From an uncultured Gammaproteobacteria bacterium (lineage in GTDB: Bacteria > Pseudomonadota > Gammaproteobacteria > PS1 > Pseudothioglobaceae): DNA of 15,275 nucleotides. Shown piece after piece: positions 7,120-14,047 of the stretch; positions within the stretch are counted from its first letter, which is position 1; each line of letters opens with the position of its first letter. Where the stretch lies: NCBI GenBank assembly GCA_929200175.1, contig CAKMYR010000002.1, forward strand, positions 6,980 through 22,254, written 5' to 3'. The position numbers and the translations under genes were made by a program. Below the pieces are notes generated by a model. It was given only the letters and a program-made list of their open reading frames with translations. It was not told where the DNA came from and made no database searches.

Positions 7120-10100
7120 ATGTCACAAGAATTTTTAATTCAAGCAAGAAAAGAAGGTTATACAGATACTGAAATAATGCAGTATGCAAAAGAAAATAAT
7201 ATTAAAATAGATATACCTAAGCCTACAAATACAAATACAGTAAAAATTGAACAACCACAACCTATAGAACCTATAGAACCTATAGAACCTATAGAACCTA
7301 TAGAACCTATAGAAACACAAGAACCTATAGAAACACAAGAACCTATAGGATTAAATGGGGCTCATTGGGCACATTGGGCGTCTGGGGCGCCTATAGAAGA
7401 TTTTATAGTACCACAAAAAACTGAATTACAAAAAAGTATAGACACAGCACAAGGTTTAGCGGCATCATATCAAAACATACATAGTAGATGGTCTAACTAT
7501 GGCAAAAGGTTCGTAGGCTATTTTTTACAACCTGATTTAGTTAGACAAGCAAAACAAGATAGTGCAGATATAGTAGCTAATACTGTTACTACTCTTAGAA
7601 AAAAAGGTATAAATGCTTATATAGACGAAAGAAATGGTGAATTAATGATGCAAGACAAATATGGTAATTCACATAATATAGAACCTGGGTTCATTGATTT
7701 ACTTATAGCAGGTAAAGCTGAACTTGGATATGCTATTGGTGGTGGTATTATTGGAAGTAGCGCAGGTTTAACAGGAATGTTGGCAGGTTCTGCGTTAGGC
7801 TCAATGGTTGGAGCACAAAACGATTATCTTAGTAATACTGCAAAGCTTAGTAATGATGAAGACTTAGATTTTTTAAGTAATGCTATAAAATTTAAAGAAG
7901 AGTTAGATGTTAATGTAATGGCATCTAAAATGATAGACTCAGGTGTATTTGATGTAACTATGTCTATAGTTGGCGGTGCTTTTTGGAAATATGCGGCTAA
8001 ACCTGTATCAAATAAAGTAATTAAAACAGTTAGTCATGCCTATAATACATTTAAGAATGGTAACCAAAAAGGTGCATATGACATATTGACTAAGGATTTT
8101 AATATTACCAAAGAGCAAATACAAGAGTCAATGCAGTTTTGGGAAACTATAGCTAAAAAAAATAATCTTGAAACACAGTTTACAAAATTTGATAAATTAG
8201 GTAATAAAGTACCTTTATCTAAAGAAGAAAAAGAAATAATGTTTTTCTTGCAGACTAATCCTAATACTTCTCAATTAATTGGAGCATCTGAAGCAAATAC
8301 TATGAGGATAGTAAATGAGATAGACAAAAGAGCTAAACAGTTTACTAATGTTGTCTCAAAATTAGCGCCAGGTAATGTACCAGTACAAGTTAGAGAAGCT
8401 TTTACTCAATATGAACATCAGGTAGAAGAACTTTACAGAAAAGTTAAAAGTACTGCTGCAGAAATTATAGATAAAACTGATTATCGTTTTGATATAACTA
8501 AATTGACATTAAAGCCTATTTCAAGAGAAGCTGATAACAAAGTAGATGATATATCCGAATTATCAGGTTTTGAAAAAGTAATAAAAAGTTTAGAAAATCC
8601 TAGTTCTAATAGTTCTAGAACATTTAGTGACTTATTAGATTTAAGAAAATTTATTAGTGCTTATAAAAATTCAGTAACATCGCCAACTTCTAGAGAAGCT
8701 CTTAAAAAAAGTCTTAAGATTGTAAATAAAGAGATAGAGAAAACTGCAAAAAATCATTTACCTGATAAACAGGCTAAATTATGGCTTAAAGAATGGGAGT
8801 CAGCTAATAGTCAATATTCTAGTATGAAAAAAATACAAAGTAATAAATTGTATAAAGAAATAGTTGGCCCAAATGGTTTAAAAGATGATGAGCAAGGCGC
8901 TCTAGCAGAAAAAATAGTTAATTCCTTTACAGATTTATCTCTTTCAATAGACAATACTTATTTGAAAGTAATGGATAAATTGCCTGTTAAATTGAGAGAT
9001 AAAGTTGAAGGTTCTGTGTTAGAAGAATTGACTAGAAGATATACTGCTGGAGAGCACAGTACAAGCTTACAAGCTATACATTTTCCACAATTAGCAGACA
9101 AATTAAAAGAATATGAAAGTATCTTCAATAGTAAAGCTTCTAAGAAATATATTTCTCTTGTAAATGATTATTCAAAAATATTTAAAGGAGATGTAACTTT
9201 AGGTAGGCTAATGGGTAATATACATATAACTGCTTTTAAAAGTTATTTAACTGTAGACCCTGTTGTAAGAGCACAATACGAAATAGCGTCTAAGGTGTTC
9301 AACTATGTTAAAATATTGCTACCTGGAGAAAAAGCAGATAGACTAGCATTGGTAGAATTAACTGGAAAAGTATTAGATAATCCTATTGATACTAAAAATG
9401 TATCATTTTTTATAAGAAGTTTTCCAAAAGAGGAACAAGATAATGTAATAGATATGGTAAAAAATTATCAAGGTGAGTTTGTCAAAAGAGGTAATGAAGC
9501 TCCACCTAAAAAAGTAGTAACTGTTTACCATGATGCCGATAAAGTATTAAAACCTACTAAAGGTTTTTTAGGTGAAGGCTATTATTTAAAAGAAGAAACT
9601 GAAAGAATTTCTAGGAATATCAATAGGTATGATATACCAAAAGATAAAGTAGCTACTACAAAAGAAATAAATGAGGTTATGGGTAGAGAAGTTAAACCTA
9701 ATGAAATAAGAAAATTAAAGTCATTGCCTAAAAGATTGGCTAAAAAAGGTTTTCAAGCCATGCATTATGATGGAAAAATAATGTTATTAGATAAAATAAA
9801 TCCTACTAAGCAAACAATATTACCTAAGTTAAGCCCTGAAGTATTGAGTAAAGGTAAGCCAAATAATAAAAGTTATAATAAATTAAATCAAGAATTGAAT
9901 AAGGTAATAGATGATGTATCATCAGTACCTATAATACCTAAAGCACGTAAAATAAATAACTCTAGTAAACCAAATACTACTGAGTCGTTGCAAAATATAA
10001 AAACTAAAAAGCCTAAAGTAGTAAAAATTGTAAAAACTAAAAAAGGTCAAAAAGAAGGGTATAAAAAATTAAATAAACAATTAGATAAAAAAATAAAAAA

Positions 10101-10560
10101 AACTAAAGTAGAGATGATAAAAAAAGCATCTAAGCCTAAGTCTAAAAAACCTATAATAAAAACTAAGAGTGGTAAAACAACTCATAGAAAAATAAATAAA
10201 GAATTAGGCAAAAAAATAGATGAAGGCAAAGTTAAAATAATACCAAAAACTAGCTCTACAAAAACTAAAAAATATACTAAAATTAATAATGAGAAAATTA
10301 TTAAGAAAAAAGTAGAAGAAGCAGAAAAAATTATTAAAGATAAAAGTATGACTAAAGCAAAAGAAGCTAGAGTAAAAAAATTAAATAAAGAGCTAAAAGG
10401 TCTTATAGATGTTATTAAGCCAGGTAGAAATAAATTTGTAGATAAAATAAGAAAAATTAATGAGGAAATGGAAGCTAAAGATATTAGAGATAGAATAAAA
10501 GAAATGAAAGCTAAAGAAGCTAAAATTAAGAAAAGTAAAAAAGACAAAAAAGGAGATTAA
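7120..10560 (+). CDS. Very large internal virion / ejection protein with possible ADP-ribosyltransferase-like domain and Lys-rich tail
   Basis: At 1146 residues this is the largest gene here. In order: an N-terminal helical motif (FLIQARKEGYTDTEIMQYAK, 5-24) common at the start of phage internal proteins; a Pro-Ile-Glu tandem repeat (48-77); an odd GAHWAHWASGAP patch; a helical region with a Gly-zipper hydrophobic stretch (about 203-233, GYAIGGGIIGSSAG onward) likely to enter membranes; a long helical middle (240-790); a compact domain at about 799-894 resembling the ADP-ribosyltransferase-like fold; and a Lys-rich repetitive tail (910-1146, about 31% Lys). Gly-zipper plus long helices, next to the portal, fits P22 gp16 or T7 gp16-type ejection proteins that enter the host cell with DNA. 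Start ATG has GAGG 9 bases upstream. Ejection role likely, enzymatic activity uncertain. Confidence 0.6.
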   Translation: MSQEFLIQARKEGYTDTEIMQYAKENNIKIDIPKPTNTNTVKIEQPQPIEPIEPIEPIEPIEPIETQEPIETQEPIGLNGAHWAHWASGAPIEDFIVPQKTELQKSIDTAQGLAASYQNIHSRWSNYGKRFVGYFLQPDLVRQAKQDSADIVANTVTTLRKKGINAYIDERNGELMMQDKYGNSHNIEPGFIDLLIAGKAELGYAIGGGIIGSSAGLTGMLAGSALGSMVGAQNDYLSNTAKLSNDEDLDFLSNAIKFKEELDVNVMASKMIDSGVFDVTMSIVGGAFWKYAAKPVSNKVIKTVSHAYNTFKNGNQKGAYDILTKDFNITKEQIQESMQFWETIAKKNNLETQFTKFDKLGNKVPLSKEEKEIMFFLQTNPNTSQLIGASEANTMRIVNEIDKRAKQFTNVVSKLAPGNVPVQVREAFTQYEHQVEELYRKVKSTAAEIIDKTDYRFDITKLTLKPISREADNKVDDISELSGFEKVIKSLENPSSNSSRTFSDLLDLRKFISAYKNSVTSPTSREALKKSLKIVNKEIEKTAKNHLPDKQAKLWLKEWESANSQYSSMKKIQSNKLYKEIVGPNGLKDDEQGALAEKIVNSFTDLSLSIDNTYLKVMDKLPVKLRDKVEGSVLEELTRRYTAGEHSTSLQAIHFPQLADKLKEYESIFNSKASKKYISLVNDYSKIFKGDVTLGRLMGNIHITAFKSYLTVDPVVRAQYEIASKVFNYVKILLPGEKADRLALVELTGKVLDNPIDTKNVSFFIRSFPKEEQDNVIDMVKNYQGEFVKRGNEAPPKKVVTVYHDADKVLKPTKGFLGEGYYLKEETERISRNINRYDIPKDKVATTKEINEVMGREVKPNEIRKLKSLPKRLAKKGFQAMHYDGKIMLLDKINPTKQTILPKLSPEVLSKGKPNNKSYNKLNQELNKVIDDVSSVPIIPKARKINNSSKPNTTESLQNIKTKKPKVVKIVKTKKGQKEGYKKLNKQLDKKIKKTKVEMIKKASKPKSKKPIIKTKSGKTTHRKINKELGKKIDEGKVKIIPKTSSTKTKKYTKINNEKIIKKKVEEAEKIIKDKSMTKAKEARVKKLNKELKGLIDVIKPGRNKFVDKIRKINEEMEAKDIRDRIKEMKAKEAKIKKSKKDKKGD
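7261..7350 (+). repeat. In-frame tandem repeat of a 9-bp unit (Pro-Ile-Glu)
   Basis: Ten 9-bp units in perfect codon phase. The first six are identical copies of CCTATAGAA; then ACACAAGAA, CCTATAGAA, ACACAAGAA, and a final CCTATAGGA. The last part can also be read as an 18-bp higher-order unit in two copies. It encodes residues 48-77, six PIE triplets followed by TQE/PIE alternation. Near-perfect identity at the DNA level points to recent expansion by slippage, so copy number may differ between related phages. Confidence 0.95.
7357..7391 (+). other. Local GC-rich patch inside the large ejection gene
   Basis: These 35 bases contain 25 G or C (about 71%) in a region that is otherwise strongly AT-rich. 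They encode GAHWAHWASGAP, including a doubled Ala-His-Trp, directly after the Pro-Ile-Glu repeat. The doubled CATTGGGC core suggests a small duplication of unusual sequence rather than ordinary codon choice. Confidence 0.7.
9514..9801 (+). other. Possible ADP-ribosyltransferase-like domain within the large ejection protein
   Basis: Residues about 799-894 read as a compact alpha/beta unit: VVTVYHDADK with His804 in the first strand, KGFLGEGYYLKEETERISR (Gly-rich turn then Tyr821-Tyr822 and a helix), and a final KKGFQAMHYDGKIMLLDKIN segment ending in two strands. The order strand-with-YH, G-x-G-Y-Y/F-x, then G-[YF]-x-A-x-x-Y followed by a hydrophobic strand and D/N is the pattern of the H-Y-type ADP-ribosyltransferase-like domains found in phage and polyvalent proteins. 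The third catalytic residue (usually Glu or Gln) is not obvious, so the domain may be inactive, or only fold-related. Confidence 0.45.
9871..10485 (+). repeat. Degenerate Lys-rich protein repeat in the C-terminal tail
   Basis: About five to six diverged copies of a 20-35 residue unit with the core K-[LI]-N-x-[EQ]-[LM]-x-K-x-I can be aligned: YNKLNQELNKVID (919-931), YKKLNKQLDKKIK (981-993), HRKINKELGKKID (1022-1034), YTKINNEKIIKKK (from 1052), VKKLNKELKGLID (from about 1085) and a last IRKINEEM. Several copies are followed or preceded by an IIPK/IVKTK linker. DNA-level identity is low, so this is an old repeat under protein-level constraint. The positive charge suggests binding to DNA, RNA or acidic membrane surfaces. 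Confidence 0.7.
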
Positions 10561-10563
10561 TAA

Positions 10564-10860
10564 ATGAATACTGAAATAAAATTAAATGGATTTTGGGTTA
10601 AATTAGCTGGAGGAATAATGCTGGCAGGTATATTAGCTATAATTTCTTTATCTTATAGTTTAGTTACTAAAATAGCTGTTATACAGACAGATGTAACTTA
10701 TGTAAGAGAAGCATTAAAGAACTATGACATAAGAATAGCATATTTGGAGAGTTCTACTCTTAATTCTAAAGATGCTGAACAATTAAAAACTTGGACTGAG
10801 CTAAAATTAGAAGCAATAAAAATACAAATAGAACAGTATAAAAATAAAAAGGAGATGTAA
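10564..10860 (+). CDS. Single-pass membrane protein with a helical C-terminal part
   Basis: The 98 residues contain one uncharged hydrophobic segment at about 14-35 (LAGGIMLAGILAIISLSYSL), preceded by a short tail with Lys and followed by Thr/Val/Tyr residues and a long charged helix (45-95). This resembles small phage lysis or envelope proteins such as an Rz-like inner-membrane spanin or a holin accessory, but no specific motif is present. It has a clear AAAAAAGGAG site at 10545-10554 region, about 9 bases upstream, formed by the end of the Lys-rich gene. It follows the ejection protein and precedes a beta-rich structural gene, so it could also be a minor virion component. I do not recognise the family. 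Confidence 0.6.
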   Translation: MNTEIKLNGFWVKLAGGIMLAGILAIISLSYSLVTKIAVIQTDVTYVREALKNYDIRIAYLESSTLNSKDAEQLKTWTELKLEAIKIQIEQYKNKKEM

Positions 10861-10863
10861 CAT

Positions 10864-11178
10864 ATGGAAATAATTAATTTAGAATATAAAGATAGTAGAA
10901 ATTCACACTATCTTTATAATAGTATAACTAATAATAGCAAAGCTGTTATAATTCCTGGCCATCATAAAATTATATCTGTAATGATAACTGATATAACAAC
11001 AAGTGTAACTTTACAGTATACACTTGGAGATAAAAGAAAGATAGTAGAAGATACAGCTATTTGGTATAATACATCCATAGGAACTGTATCTTCTACTAGT
11101 GGACTATCTATAAATACACCAATAACAGCTATAAGATTTTTATCTGATGGTGAGTATACAATAGAAATATTAACTTAA
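10864..11178 (+). CDS. Small beta-rich protein, probably structural
   Basis: This 104-residue protein consists almost only of short predicted strands: INLEYKDSRNSHYLYNSI, SKAVIIPGHHKIISVMI, TSVTLQYTLGDKRKIVE, and AIRFLSDGEYTIEIL at the end. Such beta-sandwich-like proteins of about 100 residues often lie directly before tail-fibre genes in phages, acting as decoration, adaptor or fibre-attachment units. No specific family is recognised. Translation starts at an ATG with AAGGAGA (10849-10855) about 8 bases upstream, three bases after the previous stop. The next gene follows after a 12-base gap. Structural role inferred from composition and neighbours. Confidence 0.6.
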   Translation: MEIINLEYKDSRNSHYLYNSITNNSKAVIIPGHHKIISVMITDITTSVTLQYTLGDKRKIVEDTAIWYNTSIGTVSSTSGLSINTPITAIRFLSDGEYTIEILT

Positions 11179-11190
11179 TTTGGAGATAAA

Positions 11191-13260
11191 ATGGCTTTAG
11201 ATAATAATACATTCACAGCAGTAACTGGCACTGATACTAGAGATTTATCAGCTGATATAGGAGCTAATTATAACTTAGACGGTAATGCGACTGATGGAAG
11301 ATTAAACGTTGCAACTGGAGCAAAAGTTATATTTGGTAATAGCACTAGCTTAGTACTTCAAGGCAGTCCTGGTAGTGATTTTATGTTAGGCATAATAGAA
11401 GGTAAAGCCCTAACAATGTCAATAACTCCTAATGGTGGCAGATATGATTTACTACACTTCAATGCTGGTCTTATTACAGAAGATTTAACTTTAAATTTAT
11501 TAGGTAATGGTAATTTATATCTTCATTTAGAAGATGATAATAGTAGAACAGCATTAACAGGATTTACCAGGTTTAATTTCAAAAGAACCGGCGGTTATGT
11601 TTATATACAATTTGGTTCAAAAGAATACCAAAATATTTGTTTAAATGTTTTACCAGGTAGTTCAGGAACTACATTTGTATACTGTGCTAGAAGTACTGCA
11701 GGATTTACTGACTTACCAGGATTTAAAACTGTAGGCATTACCAGTTCATTATCTATTAGAATGGGCAGTAATGCTACTAGTAGCTTAAATATCATAGACC
11801 CTATTTATGAAGGAACTACTAACAACATATTAAGCTTAAATGCAGTAAATAGTTCTACTAGTAGAAAACTATATGAATTATTCTCATTAGATGTAACTGC
11901 CATAAGGCATGACGATGCAAAGATAAGAGTAGTAAGTGGAATTTATACATTCAACTCACAACTAACTACGGATAAATGTACTCCAAAAGACAATAGTGGA
12001 GATGCTTTAAACTATTTTAGCGGTAGAAATGTAATATTATGTAGGGTAAGAGAAGTATCAGGTGGTATTAGTAATAGCAGAAATACAGTTAATATAACTA
12101 TAAGAAGACTAGGTTATCAAGATATAACTTATAAATCGCTATCTATGAATAATCCAGTTATTATAGAAGAACATCTAGTAAATGAAGCATATGATACTAC
12201 TATAGACTCAAGTACAATTACAGGGATAAGTATAACAGGTACTGTAATTACTATATCAGAAAGTAGAACTTTACAAGAATTATACAATTATTGTACTTAT
12301 CATTTGAATAAAGATGCTAATATGGGCACAGATAATTTCATTTCTATTAAAGGAAGTTTGGTAGAAATAGACACATATACAATAAAAATTGAGTCTACCG
12401 GTGAGCTGAATACAACTGATAGTTTAAATGCTATTAAAGTTAGCTCTATAACTAATCTTGGTAACTTAAATGTTAACTATGTCAAAAATAATGGCAAAGT
12501 TGATATAAATGTTAGTATTATTGGAGACTCTGCTATAACATCAAAAGTATATGGACTATGGTTAAAATCACAAGGTAGTTTACTGAGAACAAACATATTG
12601 ACTGCTGATAATAATAGTAGTATAGAAGTAGAACCAAATACTGAATATTTGGTTGTAGCTGACGGTGTTGGAGGATATAGATCTGATATAGCTGAGATTA
12701 ATTCTGGCAATTATGGAGTTAGATTAAGTATGACACTATCTAGAATTAAAAAATCCGATGGAGTTGACATATTACCAGAAAGTCTAACTACTGAGCAAAA
12801 TTTAATAGCTAATCATTGGCGGTATAATGTAGCTGATAATATAGCTGAATATGTGCTGCCAGCTGATTATTCAACAGATGATAGATGGGATTCAGTAAAT
12901 AAGATATGGACTGCAAAGATAGAAGATTTTATACCTTACGCTTTTTTTATAGAAAAATTGCAGTCCTCAAAGAATTTTCTAATAAGTCCTTTCACTATAA
13001 AGATAGATACTTATGAGTTGATATTACACCAAAATAGCTTATTTAAAGTTAGGCAAGCCGCTGAAAATACAGATTGCACAATAAATTTAAAAGCTTTTTC
13101 ATTTAGACAAGAAGGTGATAATAATAGCAAAACAACTTTTATAGACAATTCAAATGGTTTTATCACGGTAAATAGTAAAAGTGCAATAATAGTATCAGGT
13201 GGCACAAGCATTGCAAATAATAATAACAACAATAATAATGGTAATGGATTTTTAATATAA
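11191..13260 (+). CDS. Tail fibre / tail tip or receptor-binding protein candidate
   Basis: The 689-residue protein is rich in Ser, Thr, Asn and Gly with alternating hydrophobic residues, as in beta-helical or beta-stranded fibre proteins. The N-terminal third holds repeated short strands (LSADIGANYNLDGNAT, TLNLLGNGNLYLHLEDD). A central segment, SESRTLQELYNYCTYHL, is like a helix-bearing module that recurs in tail proteins. Near residue 490, PNTEYLVVADGVGGYRSD is another pattern seen in phage tip proteins. The C-terminus has eight consecutive Asn and ends in GNGFLI, probably a flexible end. Start ATG is preceded by TTGGAGAT. Position just before the holin-like gene is usual for a fibre gene. 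Host range would be decided here if the call is right; a head-decoration role cannot be excluded. Confidence 0.55.
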   Translation: MALDNNTFTAVTGTDTRDLSADIGANYNLDGNATDGRLNVATGAKVIFGNSTSLVLQGSPGSDFMLGIIEGKALTMSITPNGGRYDLLHFNAGLITEDLTLNLLGNGNLYLHLEDDNSRTALTGFTRFNFKRTGGYVYIQFGSKEYQNICLNVLPGSSGTTFVYCARSTAGFTDLPGFKTVGITSSLSIRMGSNATSSLNIIDPIYEGTTNNILSLNAVNSSTSRKLYELFSLDVTAIRHDDAKIRVVSGIYTFNSQLTTDKCTPKDNSGDALNYFSGRNVILCRVREVSGGISNSRNTVNITIRRLGYQDITYKSLSMNNPVIIEEHLVNEAYDTTIDSSTITGISITGTVITISESRTLQELYNYCTYHLNKDANMGTDNFISIKGSLVEIDTYTIKIESTGELNTTDSLNAIKVSSITNLGNLNVNYVKNNGKVDINVSIIGDSAITSKVYGLWLKSQGSLLRTNILTADNNSSIEVEPNTEYLVVADGVGGYRSDIAEINSGNYGVRLSMTLSRIKKSDGVDILPESLTTEQNLIANHWRYNVADNIAEYVLPADYSTDDRWDSVNKIWTAKIEDFIPYAFFIEKLQSSKNFLISPFTIKIDTYELILHQNSLFKVRQAAENTDCTINLKAFSFRQEGDNNSKTTFIDNSNGFITVNSKSAIIVSGGTSIANNNNNNNNGNGFLI
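13216..13239 (+). repeat. Poly-Asn codon run at the end of the fibre-like gene
   Basis: Eight consecutive Asn codons (AAT x3, AAC x2, AAT x3), residues 676-683, followed by Gly-Asn-Gly. The trinucleotide repeat is prone to slippage and probably makes a flexible linker before the hydrophobic last residues. Confidence 0.9.
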
Positions 13261-13270
13261 AGGAGGATAT

Positions 13271-13645
13271 ATGCTCAAGTGGTTGACAGGAGGTGTTATT
13301 GGCAGTGTTGAAAATATTGCTAAAGAATGGATAGACACAGATAAAGAAAAAGCGGAAGCTAAAGCTATAATGGTGAAGACTTTAGACCCAAATGGTTTAA
13401 TGAGAAGACAAATAAGCCTAACTGTTTCAAGACTTTATTCAATTTACATATTACTAGCATTAGTATTACTACTATTACAAGCATTTGATTTAACACCAAC
13501 TATTATAAAAGACGGTGTAGAGTACAAAGCAGTGGATAATGCTATAGTTACTATAAAAGAATTGTTCACGCCAATAACAACATTATTCGGAGCAGTAGTA
13601 ACTGCTAGCTTTGGTGTTAACGGTATTAATTCTTATAAAAAATAG
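13271..13645 (+). CDS. Holin-like membrane protein (3TM-holin type)
   Basis: The 124 residues begin with a weakly hydrophobic amphipathic segment (MLKWLTGGVIGSVENIA), then a charged helix, then two clear membrane segments at about 54-72 (YSIYILLALVLLLLQAF) and 98-118 (LFTPITTLFGAVVTASFG). The layout, with a start of M-L-K-W-L and two late membrane segments, matches the 3TM holin family first described with gene transfer agents, though this is shorter and I see only two strong passes. Holins permeabilise the inner membrane and time lysis. Its AGGAGG at 13261-13266 is the strongest ribosome site in the window. It is the last gene before the terminator. No endolysin is next to it in the window. 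Confidence 0.6.
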   Translation: MLKWLTGGVIGSVENIAKEWIDTDKEKAEAKAIMVKTLDPNGLMRRQISLTVSRLYSIYILLALVLLLLQAFDLTPTIIKDGVEYKAVDNAIVTIKELFTPITTLFGAVVTASFGVNGINSYKK

Positions 13646-13732
13646 ATTGTTAAATTTGTCCATATTCAAACAAAAAATTTTAATAGATATAATTATATCT
13701 ATTAAAATTTTTAATCAAGATTTGATATAATA
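13646..13732. other. 87-base convergent intergenic region
   Basis: The only non-coding stretch longer than about 15 bases. It holds the 40-bp palindrome and a short hairpin, and no convincing promoter; the TATAAT at 13726-13731 has no good partner box and points into the end of the nuclease gene. Confidence 0.7.
13673..13712. terminator. Perfect 40-bp palindrome, probable bidirectional terminator
   Basis: Twenty base pairs of perfect symmetry around 13692/13693, starting AAAAATTTTAATAG and ending in TTTTT, with only one G-C pair in each arm. In an RNA this gives an 18-bp stem with an AATT loop and a T-run on either strand. It sits between the stop of the holin-like gene and the stop of the converging nuclease gene, the usual place for a two-way terminator. 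The weak AT stem is unusual for an intrinsic terminator; a smaller hairpin (ATCAA/TTGAT, 13714-13726) follows. Confidence 0.7.
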
Positions 13733-14047
13733 TTAAAGACTTATTTTTTCAGTATCATTAGATTTTTTATATCTAATATTATTTTTTATTATATAATCCA
13801 TATCAGCAACTGAGCGAACATAACCACTATATCCTCCAGCTTTGCCTATCATATCTAATTTATGAGATTGTAAAGGTCTTTCCTTATCTCTATATCCTTT
13901 TACTTCAAATCCAAAGAATTTACCATCAATACAAGCTAATATATCAGGTGTACCTGCCTTATTAACTATAATAGTATTAACTGCATAACCTTTATATGCA
14001 GTTTCAATTCTTTTGATTAATATACTAGTCAATTTGGAACCATTCAT
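13733..14047 (-). CDS. VRR-NUC domain nuclease
   Basis: This 104-residue protein shows the PD-(D/E)XK core in VRR-NUC form: an N-terminal helix with Glu15 (IKRIE), GTPD at 32-35 with Asp35, strand FFGFEVKG with Glu48 and Lys50, Gln60 before a helix, and the GGYSGYVRS segment (71-79). Stand-alone VRR-NUC genes are common in phages and are thought to be structure-selective DNA nucleases, perhaps resolving branched DNA. All expected catalytic positions are present, so it should be active. Its ATG overlaps the ligase stop by 4 bp (ATGA) with AAGG 8 bases upstream, so the two are translationally coupled. A role in phage DNA repair or recombination beside the ligase is inferred. Confidence 0.85.
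   Translation of the reverse strand: MNGSKLTSILIKRIETAYKGYAVNTIIVNKAGTPDILACIDGKFFGFEVKGYRDKERPLQSHKLDMIGKAGGYSGYVRSVADMDYIIKNNIRYKKSNDTEKISL

Noticed and set aside
7135..7338. Antisense ORF with Phe-Tyr-Arg repeats
   Set aside because: It is the shadow of the CCTATAGAA repeat on the opposite strand.
10182..10547. Antisense hydrophobic ORF resembling a membrane protein
   Set aside because: It is the complement of Lys codons (AAA/AAG read as TTT/CTT), so its hydrophobicity is a by-product of the Lys-rich gene.
10520..10563. Possible programmed frameshift at A-rich tract near the end of the large gene
   Set aside because: The A-runs are not in the phase of a slippery heptamer, and the last one serves as ribosome site for the next gene.
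13726..13731. TATAAT promoter box in the convergent region
   Set aside because: No suitable upstream box at normal spacing, and it would transcribe antisense into the nuclease gene; expected by chance in AT-rich DNA.
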